Positions 1-7,141 of a stretch of 44,592 nt of DNA are shown here, one piece after another. The notes under the pieces are model-generated. The model had not been told where the DNA came from. It saw only the letters and a program-made list of their open reading frames with translations, and ran no database searches. Where the stretch lies: positions 1 through 44,592 of the forward strand of contig CALEFF010000042.1 in assembly GCA_937876865.1 (NCBI GenBank). Reading direction: 5' to 3'. The position numbers and the translations under genes were made by a program. How positions within the stretch are numbered: position 1 is the stretch's first letter; every line of letters starts with the position of its first letter. This DNA is from an uncultured Bacteroidales bacterium. Its GTDB lineage: Bacteria > Bacteroidota > Bacteroidia > Bacteroidales > P3.

Positions 1-306
1 GCGAGCTGGGTTCAGAACGTCGCGAGACAGTTCGGTCCCTATCTGTTGTGGGCGTTAGAAATTTGAGGGGCTCTGACTCTAGTACGAGAGGACCGAGTTG
101 GACGAACCACTAGTGCACCGGTTGAAGGCGCCAGCTGCATAGCCGGGTAGCTACGTTCGGAAGGGATAAGTGCTGAAAGCATCTAAGTACGAAACCCGCC
201 TCAAGATGAGATTTCTTAATAGGGAGGTTGGAGATTACGACCTTGATAGGTTGCAGGTGTAAAGGCAGTAATGTCAAAGCCGAGCAATACTAATAACCCG
301 AAGACT
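1..306 (+). rRNA. rrl: 23S ribosomal RNA, 3' end (partial)
   Basis: This is the last roughly 300 nt of the large-subunit rRNA; the 5' part lies outside the window. The universally conserved sarcin-ricin loop (AGTACGAGAGGACC) is at 81-94, followed by the conserved GGTTGAAGGCGCC and AAGGGATAAGTGCTGAAAG blocks of domain VI. The 3' end is set by similarity to other Bacteroidetes 23S ends (GAGCAATACTAAT.. then CCCGAA) and is uncertain by about ten bases. 5S follows after a spacer of about 65 nt with no tRNA in it. Confidence 0.95.
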
Positions 307-372
307 TCTCTCGGAAAGCTTTCTTGTATGTAGAGTTATGTTATAAAATAGAAGAGATTAAGATAGAGATAT

Positions 373-485
373 TTTTGGTGGTTATAGAGCAGGTGAACAC
401 CTCTTACCATTCCGAACAGAGAAGTTAAGCCCTGCATCGCCGATGATACTGCTACACCAAGTGGGAAAGTAGGTCGCTGCCAGAT
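373..485 (+). rRNA. rrf: 5S ribosomal RNA
   Basis: The conserved core CCATTCCGAACAGAGAAGTTAAG is at about 407-429, and the 3' block GGGAAAGTAGGTCGCTGCCAG ends near 483. The ends were placed by pairing helix I (374-381 with 477-484, mostly G-C, A-U and G-U pairs), so they may be off by a couple of bases. It is the last gene of the rRNA operon and is transcribed with 23S on the plus strand. Confidence 0.93.
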
Positions 486-492
486 TAAACCG

Positions 493-526
493 AGAGCTTC
501 GCTGAAAAGCGAGGCTCTTTTTTTTT
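493..526 (+). terminator. Rho-independent terminator of the rRNA operon
   Basis: An 11-bp stem (493-503 with 508-518) has one G-U pair and a GAAA tetraloop at 504-507, and runs straight into a T tract to 526. It lies just downstream of 5S on the plus strand. Confidence 0.9.
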
Positions 527-717
527 GAGACAACGAGACGACAAGACGACAAGACAATTTGTGGAATGGTTAAGGTCTAAGGAGGGTAGGGTAAGGTTTT
601 TTTTGTGAGAAGAAAGGGAAAAGGAAAAAAGATGAGTATTGGGTTTTGTGGTGGTGGGGAGAGTTGTTTTCTTTTTTTATTGGGGGATAGTGTTTATAGT
701 TGTGATAGGGATTATAG
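527..717. other. Intergenic spacer between rRNA operon and defence operon
   Basis: I see no gene here. The first 35 bases contain short direct repeats of GACGACAA-like sequence (about 528-556). The rest is G/T-rich on the plus strand with poly-T runs near 598-605 and 668-680. No tRNA-like fold, no attachment-site duplication and no convincing reading frame are visible. Confidence 0.5.
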
Positions 718-755
718 AAAAAGGCTGAGACTATGGAAATAGAATCAGCCTTTTT
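718..755. terminator. Bidirectional hairpin terminator ending the defence operon
   Basis: A perfect 11-bp inverted repeat (AAAAAGGCTGA at 718-728 with TCAGCCTTTTT at 745-755) carries T tracts in both directions, so it can stop minus-strand transcripts leaving the 193-aa gene. A very similar hairpin lies at 42825-42859 at the other end of the window, between two unrelated convergent genes. Confidence 0.75.
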
Positions 756-785
756 GTTTTTAAAAGAATATTCATTGAAAAGAAT

Positions 786-1367
786 TTAATCTAAAGAATC
801 AGGTTCATCGTCATCTTCTTCATTGTTAGTTGAAAGAGAATTATCAAAAGACAAGAAAGTTTCTAAAAAAGCCCTTTCCTTAAAAAAGTAATTAGGATCA
901 TCGATTAATTTATCTTCTATAAAATGTAAGCCGAAATTAGCGTACTCTTCCATAGTTTGCATAAGCATACGGACAGCCTTATCAGAAGAAATATTACCCT
1001 TTTCCAAAGCGATGAAATCAATATCAGTTCGAGCAATGAGAGCGATGAAAATATACTCACGAAGTTTAGGATAAGGCACTCTATTATTAGACTTATTTAT
1101 ATTACCCCAATTTTCTATTTCCCAACCAAAAGATTTTCTTTTTGTACTATCATTAATTAGAGGACGCCTTTGATTAAAATACAGACCTATAAAAAAAGCG
1201 ACAATAAAAATCTCATATCCCGCACCGAATATTTTACCTCTATCCTCACGCAAAGAAGTCTCACCCTTTTTATAATCACAGAATTTTTTAAAAATAGACT
1301 CTTCAAATCTTTTTTCCCAAAAAGGATTACGTGAAGCCCAAGTTTTATATAAATTTTCCTTTATCAT
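786..1367 (-). CDS. Hypothetical protein, last gene of the defence operon
   Basis: I do not recognise this 193-aa protein. It starts 6 nt after the stop of the upstream ATPase gene, so it is almost certainly co-transcribed with it. It has an aromatic and charged N-terminus (MIKENLYKTWASRNPFWEKR), one moderately hydrophobic segment near residues 48-62 (GAGYEIFIVAFFIGLYF) that reads more like a buried helix than a membrane anchor, and a strongly acidic tail (NNEEDDDEPDSLD). No nuclease, zinc or nucleotide-binding motif is visible. Its position after the helicase and the Rad50/DndD-like ATPase suggests it is a component of the effector half of the system or a DNA-mimic-like regulator. Both ideas are inference only. 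It is followed by the hairpin at 718-755. Confidence 0.8.
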   Translation of the reverse strand: MIKENLYKTWASRNPFWEKRFEESIFKKFCDYKKGETSLREDRGKIFGAGYEIFIVAFFIGLYFNQRRPLINDSTKRKSFGWEIENWGNINKSNNRVPYPKLREYIFIALIARTDIDFIALEKGNISSDKAVRMLMQTMEEYANFGLHFIEDKLIDDPNYFFKERAFLETFLSFDNSLSTNNEEDDDEPDSLD

Positions 1368-1373
1368 AATATA

Positions 1374-3524
1374 TTATTTAATTTTTTTAGCACTTGTTTG
1401 AATAGTAGATAAGTCCTTATCATCAAAAGGAGTTACCTTTTCAATTCTATAAACCGAACAAGTGAGTTTATCAATAGTCTCAAAATCCAAAGACTTATTA
1501 CCTGTATTTTTATCAACGTTGATTAAATCCTTTGTTACAATGATACACTGCTTATCAATATTATCAATAACATTATAAAACGTATCCTCCTTGAAACCAC
1601 CAAAAGAAGAAGTAGGAGCATCGAAAATAAGAGGATAATCTTGCTCACGTTTCAAAGTAGTAATACGAGAAATAGCAAAAAGAACAGACATATACATAGT
1701 TGTTTTCAAAGCACCGTTAGGATTTTCAATACGCAGACCATTCTCACTATGAAGTTCAATGCGAGCAGAATTATTATAAGTCTTTATAATCCTAATAATA
1801 CCATGAAAATCATTACGATTTAATTTAGCCAAATAATCATTCGCTTCCTCTTCAAGCAATTGAAGAAATTGATTAATATTCTTTTCTTTTGCATTAGCAA
1901 AAGCCTTTGCAATCTTTTCAAAAGTAATATGTACGCGTTTATAAATCTTAGACCAAGAGCCACCAGGTTCAAGTTGATTTATTTGTTCTAAAATTTCATT
2001 TCTTTCCTTCTCTTTAAATTGTAACGTAGTTGTAAGATGTTCAAGACGATTTTCAGCTCTACCCTTAGCTTCAAAGAATCCACGTAAATCAGAAAAGTTA
2101 GTTTCAAGTAAATCAGCAGATAAACCTGATTGAATAATTAAATCGTTTAGTTCATCTTCAGCCTCTTTCAAATCATCTTCACATTTACTTAACTCAGCCT
2201 TTCTTTTAGAAATAAAAAATAACTCATCATTTATATCATTTTTTATTTGTGCAATATTTTGTTGTTCATCTCCACTTAATCTAATAAGTCTATTATGAAG
2301 ATCTCCTATGAAAGAATTTGGAAATAATACGGCTTGCTTTTCTGATTCATTACTAACTTTATTTTCTATATGATTTAAATACTCTTGTAATTTATTTTGC
2401 ATAAATTCGTAAGCTTCTGAACCTTTAGGAGCAGGACGTCCACAAACCTTACAAACTTCATCATTAAGCATTTCTTTCATTGTAGCCTCATCAGGTAAAT
2501 TCCAAGGTAAAGGAACAAATTTTCTCAATTTTTCTATTTCTTCTTTTTGTGTCTCTTCTTTTGCAATACGTACTATTTCTTCTTTTTCAAGTTTTCGTTT
2601 TTCTTTACTTAAAGCAGATACTTTTGTTGAAAACTCGTTAATGATAGATGGAAAAGAACATAAAATCCAATGTCTATCTAATAAATTTGTACTATAATTA
2701 CATATAGTTTGAGCTTTTAATTTAGAACGTTTATCTCGTAATATTTTTACACGTTCGTTTATTTTTTGATAATTTTCAGCTATTTCTGCATTACTTTGTA
2801 AGTGTTCCAATTTTTCAGAGAAATCAGAAATACTATTTTTTTTATTATCAATTTCTTTTTTTATTTCATTAATTTCTCTTTCTATGTTGCTTAATTTATA
2901 GTTTAGTTCATTTGCTTGTTTTGAAACCTTTTTATCGTTAGTTAATTCTCTATTAGCAGCATTAGCAGATTTCTGTTCAAAATTAGCTGTCATTTCAACA
3001 AAATCATCAAATTGTTTAATACCAGAAAAAGTATCAACTAATGTTTTTAGAGCAGTATCATTATCAAATACATTAAGTTCATTTTCTCCTTTAAATAAGC
3101 AATATTTACGAATAATAGGTTCAAAGCACATATTCAATAATGCTTCTCCTCTCATTTTATTACGTTCACTTCCATTAATAAAATAGCCTTCAAATCTATA
3201 ATCTCTTATGCGAATATCATCTTCTGAAACTTTCTCAAAAATGAAGCTTTTTTCAATTTCTTTTTCTCCATCATGTTCAAAGGTAATGCAAACAGAAACT
3301 TCATCGGTTTCGCTAATTTCTAATTCTGATTTTCTCTTTTCTGAAATATGAGATAGTTTCTTGTTTTCAATACTTGTGTCAAACAACCATTCTAATGCTT
3401 CAAAAAAAGTAGTCTTACCATCTCCATTATCACCAATTATCAAAGTTAAACCTTGTGATAAAGAAAAATGATTAACACCATAGTAACTACGAAAATTCTT
3501 TATTGTTATATCTTTGATTATCAT
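1374..3524 (-). CDS. Rad50/DndD-like SMC-type ATPase with CxxC hook (defence operon)
   Basis: This 716-aa protein has the layout of the Rad50/SbcC/DndD group of ABC-type DNA ATPases. The N-terminal lobe has Walker A GDNGDGKT (residues 31-38). Long charged heptad-rich coiled-coil stretches follow (about 195-335 and 420-540), with a zinc-hook-like CKVC between them (C358, C361). The C-terminal lobe has an ENPNGALKT signature-like segment and Walker B LIFDAPTSS (about 632-640). The Walker B acidic pair is D-A rather than D-E, so the catalytic base differs from classical Rad50. The gene overlaps the upstream 78-aa gene by 4 nt (ATGA), a sign of translational coupling. No SbcD/Mre11 nuclease is next to it. 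By context it is probably the DNA-sensing or processing ATPase of the effector half, possibly the SspH-like member, but the letter is uncertain. Confidence 0.85.
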   Translation of the reverse strand: MIIKDITIKNFRSYYGVNHFSLSQGLTLIIGDNGDGKTTFFEALEWLFDTSIENKKLSHISEKRKSELEISETDEVSVCITFEHDGEKEIEKSFIFEKVSEDDIRIRDYRFEGYFINGSERNKMRGEALLNMCFEPIIRKYCLFKGENELNVFDNDTALKTLVDTFSGIKQFDDFVEMTANFEQKSANAANRELTNDKKVSKQANELNYKLSNIEREINEIKKEIDNKKNSISDFSEKLEHLQSNAEIAENYQKINERVKILRDKRSKLKAQTICNYSTNLLDRHWILCSFPSIINEFSTKVSALSKEKRKLEKEEIVRIAKEETQKEEIEKLRKFVPLPWNLPDEATMKEMLNDEVCKVCGRPAPKGSEAYEFMQNKLQEYLNHIENKVSNESEKQAVLFPNSFIGDLHNRLIRLSGDEQQNIAQIKNDINDELFFISKRKAELSKCEDDLKEAEDELNDLIIQSGLSADLLETNFSDLRGFFEAKGRAENRLEHLTTTLQFKEKERNEILEQINQLEPGGSWSKIYKRVHITFEKIAKAFANAKEKNINQFLQLLEEEANDYLAKLNRNDFHGIIRIIKTYNNSARIELHSENGLRIENPNGALKTTMYMSVLFAISRITTLKREQDYPLIFDAPTSSFGGFKEDTFYNVIDNIDKQCIIVTKDLINVDKNTGNKSLDFETIDKLTCSVYRIEKVTPFDDKDLSTIQTSAKKIK

Positions 3525-3757
3525 ATATACTTCTCTTTTAGGAAATTAAAAATCTCTTTGTATATTTCATTTTCTGATACTTTTTGTTCTTTCCTTTCTA
3601 TAATTCTTGCAATAGCTTGAATTATAGTATTATTAGAACCTAGTGCTTGTGGTAATGATTGGTATTTATTAGGATCAAATTCTCCAAGTTGCATTAGTTC
3701 TTCATCTTCAATTATCGCCTGCAAAATTTTATCTCCATTTGTTTGATACATTTTCAT
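3521..3757 (-). CDS. Small protein (78 aa) between helicase and ATPase
   Basis: A 78-aa, mostly helical-looking and slightly acidic protein with no motif I recognise. It starts with ATG at 3757, 5 nt after the helicase stop, and its stop overlaps the ATPase start by 4 nt, so it is placed for coupled translation with both neighbours. Small linker subunits between a helicase and an SMC-like ATPase are common in multi-gene defence operons. Here a role as an adaptor between the two is inference. It is too short and too unlike the roughly 110-aa DndE family (no DndE-type sequence seen) to be called DndE. Confidence 0.8.
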   Translation of the reverse strand: MKMYQTNGDKILQAIIEDEELMQLGEFDPNKYQSLPQALGSNNTIIQAIARIIERKEQKVSENEIYKEIFNFLKEKYI

Positions 3758-3762
3758 AAAGA

Positions 3763-6039
3763 TTAGTTAAATATTGATAAATTATACTTGTTCAGTACAT
3801 CTTGTAATTCATTAACAGTGTCATTAAGATTTTCTGATAACAATGCAAAATCTCGAACACGTTTTAATTCATTTTCAATAAGACTTTTTTCTAAACGGAA
3901 ACAATCTTCATTGAATACATTATCAGGAACTACAATTAAGTCGTGAATAATTGCATTTTGTTTATCTTTATGTGTTCTAAGTACACGTCCTCTTCGTTGA
4001 ATGAATTGACGAGGATTACCCGTACTTGCACAGAAAATAGCTAATTCACTACGAGGAACATCAACTCCTTCATCTAAACATTTCATAGAGGTTAGAACAT
4101 TGATATTTCCATCAGCAAAACCTTTTAGCATTTCATCTCTATCCTTTGATTCAGATGTAAATTGTCTAACAGTAATATGAGAATCTAAATCACGAACAAT
4201 AGAAGTGTATTCATCTATAAGGTGTTTTGTGTCTTCATCATCAGAATAAACATCATATTCATCAAAAATATCTGCTGATTGATCATCTGGTCTATTCCCC
4301 TCTGGAACATAAACTAATGTATATTTAAGTTCTCTTTGTTTTGTAAAATAATCTTTTAATATATTCTTAAAAATGATTTTTTTATTTTCAGCTTTATGAA
4401 TTATTTGTTTGCGAATAAGCAATAGTGTTTTTAGTAACTCTTTACTATCATTATCTTCTTTATTAAAAACTTTGGCAATTTTTAAGGAAAGTTCAATATA
4501 CTTTTCCATTTCATTGCTTGTTAGTTTGACAATATGAGGATAATAATAATAACGACATAGTGCGTTATTTTCAATAGCTTCTTTCATAGAATATTCAAAA
4601 GTATAAGATTGTGTACAACCAAAAAACTCCATTAAACGATTGTTTCCTGTTTCATCAAACTGTCTTTCAGGAGTTGCAGACAATCCAATTCTTCTAAGAT
4701 ATTTTATTTCAGATAATCGACTTATTATTCTACCACTTCCCATATTGTGAGCTTCATCGGCAATTAACAATAATTTCTTTTTAGGTAGTAGATTTAAATC
4801 AATAAAATTATCAGATTTAATAAAAGAAACATAAGTAGATATTATTATGTAAGATGTTTTATTTTCCGGATTAGAAGCCTCTATCATTTGTATGTTAGCC
4901 AAGGATTTTTTCCATTTATTACTATATTTAGAACAAACCTTGATGATATTACTAAACTTGAATTTTAAACATTCTTTTTCCCATTGTTCTAATAATGTAA
5001 TAGTAGGAACAAGTATTAAGGCTTTATAATACCCATTACTTTTGTATATTTCAAGCAAACAATTAAGTGATGTGATAGTTTTACCTGTTCCTGTTGCCAT
5101 AGCAAACAATCCTTTTTGTTTATTTTGTTTCCAATTTTCAAAAGCTAATTTTTGATAATCTCTTGGACCACTTGAATAAGGAAAAGTAGGAATTGATTCT
5201 TCGTAAAGTGGTTTGTAATCTTCTTTTTGATAAATTTTTTCAATAATAGCTTCAACTTTATCTTTTGCTTTACAAAGAGCTTTTTCAACAAAAGGGGAGT
5301 TTTCTATCTTAGAATCTTTTTTTATAATTTCATATTCAGCTTCAAGTAAATCCAATAAAGATTTGTTGTTAGTTATGTTAATTATTTGAGTTTTTATATT
5401 TTTGGCTGAAATATAAGATACGTTCAAATCTTGTTCAGAGAAAACTTGTTCAAAATCTTTTTTTATAACATCTATTTTTGCTTTCTCAATTATTCCATCC
5501 CAATCACAAGAAGCAGTTAAACTTTCAATATTATCAATCAATGCCGCTTTTGAAAAGTTACATGAACCATCAAATCCGATAGTATTTAACCCATCGGAGA
5601 AAATTCCTGATTTGGTATGAGATATGCCAATACTATTTTTAGGAGAGATTATTTTGATTTCAATTCTATCATTACGAATTAACCAAGATAAACAATCGAA
5701 AAAATGCTTGTTTCTTTCGGAAAGAGCTTCGTAAATACTTTTAATGTCAGATATGTCAAAAAAAGGAATATCATCTATATTGTTTTCGCCATTTATTATA
5801 GCTGTTTTATCACACTCGGTTAATATATCATTTATAATGAGTCTCATCTTTCCTCCATTATAAAGGAAAGTAGCAAATCCATTAGCTAATACATTAATTG
5901 CAGAAGATGAAAAAAAACCGAGCATCAAATCAAACTGCGTTGAATTACATAAACAGTCAGAGAAGAAACCAACAGGTTCCCACTCTGTACGAGATTTAAA
6001 ACGCCTATGATTTGGTAAAGATATATCTGTTTTTAACAT
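3763..6039 (-). CDS. PLD-domain / DEAD-box SF2 helicase fusion (defence operon)
   Basis: This protein has about 758 aa if it starts at the ATG at 6039, one base after the preceding stop. A GTG at 6060 would add seven residues and overlap the upstream gene, and I consider it less likely. The N-terminal 200 residues look like a phospholipase-D-type nuclease-like domain, with one HxK motif (H141 and K143, then GFDGSCNFSKAAL). The SF2 helicase core follows: PRDYQ (Q-motif-like, about 292), Walker A ATGTGKT (315-321), DEAH (428-431), SATPER, and motif VI QRRGRVLRT near 690. An ATP-driven translocase with a possible PLD nuclease makes it a good candidate for the effector that damages unmodified DNA. 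By gene order it may be the SspF-like member, which is inference. Confidence 0.88.
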   Translation of the reverse strand: MLKTDISLPNHRRFKSRTEWEPVGFFSDCLCNSTQFDLMLGFFSSSAINVLANGFATFLYNGGKMRLIINDILTECDKTAIINGENNIDDIPFFDISDIKSIYEALSERNKHFFDCLSWLIRNDRIEIKIISPKNSIGISHTKSGIFSDGLNTIGFDGSCNFSKAALIDNIESLTASCDWDGIIEKAKIDVIKKDFEQVFSEQDLNVSYISAKNIKTQIINITNNKSLLDLLEAEYEIIKKDSKIENSPFVEKALCKAKDKVEAIIEKIYQKEDYKPLYEESIPTFPYSSGPRDYQKLAFENWKQNKQKGLFAMATGTGKTITSLNCLLEIYKSNGYYKALILVPTITLLEQWEKECLKFKFSNIIKVCSKYSNKWKKSLANIQMIEASNPENKTSYIIISTYVSFIKSDNFIDLNLLPKKKLLLIADEAHNMGSGRIISRLSEIKYLRRIGLSATPERQFDETGNNRLMEFFGCTQSYTFEYSMKEAIENNALCRYYYYPHIVKLTSNEMEKYIELSLKIAKVFNKEDNDSKELLKTLLLIRKQIIHKAENKKIIFKNILKDYFTKQRELKYTLVYVPEGNRPDDQSADIFDEYDVYSDDEDTKHLIDEYTSIVRDLDSHITVRQFTSESKDRDEMLKGFADGNINVLTSMKCLDEGVDVPRSELAIFCASTGNPRQFIQRRGRVLRTHKDKQNAIIHDLIVVPDNVFNEDCFRLEKSLIENELKRVRDFALLSENLNDTVNELQDVLNKYNLSIFN

Positions 6040-6040
6040 A

Positions 6041-7141
6041 TTATATAAAACAATTCGCACAATTTATTTCATCATCATCAAATAAATCAATAAGTAAACC
6101 TGATGATTTTGAATTTAAGTTTTCCTGTTTTTTTATGTAATCTAATTTTATCTGACGTACTCTTTCTGGATTACTTAATTCAGCAAGTGTTTCTCCTTGT
6201 ATCCAAGTGTAACCATCTTTTTCATACTCCATAGATTTTTTATAAAGTTCAGGGTGTTGTTCCAAAAGCCAAATCCATTCTATTCGTTGTTGGAAAAAAC
6301 AAAAATAACAACCTGAACGACTCCTACTATAAGTTCCTTTCTTACCATCAACTTCAAATTCAATAGGAGTATAGTAAGCAGGTATTCCTACACCACTTTC
6401 TTTCAATATTCTAAAAATATCATCTTTAACAAGAATATCTTCGTTATTGATAAGTGGAAATTCAGAAAGTTTTCCAACGGGATAATCGGTAGTTTTTAGA
6501 AATTCAAAAACTACTTTATTAAAAGTTTTTATGTTTAAGTCTAATAAGGCATTTAATTTCTTACTATAATAGAATGATTTATTAAGAGGGGTTAATACAA
6601 TTTCAATTGCTTCATCAATAATATCATTTGAAGCAAACTTTTTATATAAATCAGCTATTTTAGTTATATTATCATTATGAAGAACCTTTTGTATAACATC
6701 TACACTCCATATATTTTTTCTAAAAGGGAAGATAGCTTGAATATTAGGTTTAGTTGAAACATATCCTTCTCTATCTTCATCTCCCCTTATCCCAACATAA
6801 GATATAGTAGGAGTATCTCCAACAAATTTTTCAAATTCTGCCAACTTCATTTTTTGAGTACACCACCTCGCTTGTGGAGAAGGTAAATAGCCACCTGACG
6901 CTTTTAGAAAATGATCGAAAGGAGTAGGTTCAGGACTCCCCTCTGCCGCTTTTAGACGTTTTATTTTTCCAAGAATAGATTCAAGATTATCAACGAGTTT
7001 TTCGGTTTCGGTAAGTTCACAACCTGTATCTGAATTATAATACTCTATTGCAAGTTCCGGATACAATTGTTTTAAATAGATAGCCAATGCAGCACTATCT
7101 TTACCCCCAGAAATACCTAATACATGTCTAACTTTATTCAT
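6041..7141 (-). CDS. sspD: SspD/DndC-like PAPS reductase family ATP pyrophosphatase
   Basis: This 366-aa protein has the PP-loop SGGKDS at residues 11-16, followed by the family blocks ARWCTQKMK (about 93) and GIRGDED (about 117). A cysteine motif GCYFCFF lies near 277-283, and a CANC pair is at the extreme C-terminus. DndC/SspD-type proteins adenylate DNA with ATP during sulfur incorporation and usually carry cysteines for an Fe-S cluster, and the cysteines here fit that. The start overlaps the end of the SspC-like gene by 8 nt (ATGAATAA). DndC also belongs to this family, but no DndB, DndD (modification-type) or DndE partners are here, and the DUF4007 and large ATPase neighbours point to the Ssp branch. 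Confidence 0.85.
   Translation of the reverse strand: MNKVRHVLGISGGKDSAALAIYLKQLYPELAIEYYNSDTGCELTETEKLVDNLESILGKIKRLKAAEGSPEPTPFDHFLKASGGYLPSPQARWCTQKMKLAEFEKFVGDTPTISYVGIRGDEDREGYVSTKPNIQAIFPFRKNIWSVDVIQKVLHNDNITKIADLYKKFASNDIIDEAIEIVLTPLNKSFYYSKKLNALLDLNIKTFNKVVFEFLKTTDYPVGKLSEFPLINNEDILVKDDIFRILKESGVGIPAYYTPIEFEVDGKKGTYSRSRSGCYFCFFQQRIEWIWLLEQHPELYKKSMEYEKDGYTWIQGETLAELSNPERVRQIKLDYIKKQENLNSKSSGLLIDLFDDDEINCANCFI

Noticed and set aside
307..372. tRNA gene in the 23S-5S spacer
   Set aside because: The spacer is about 65 nt, AT-rich, and shows no cloverleaf or T-loop consensus.
336..557. Minus-strand open frame over the 5S gene
   Set aside because: It is antisense to 5S rRNA and its terminator, so it is a shadow frame.
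6040..6060. GTG start of the helicase at 6060
   Set aside because: It overlaps the SspD-like gene and adds residues with no support. The ATG at 6039 sits one base after the preceding stop.
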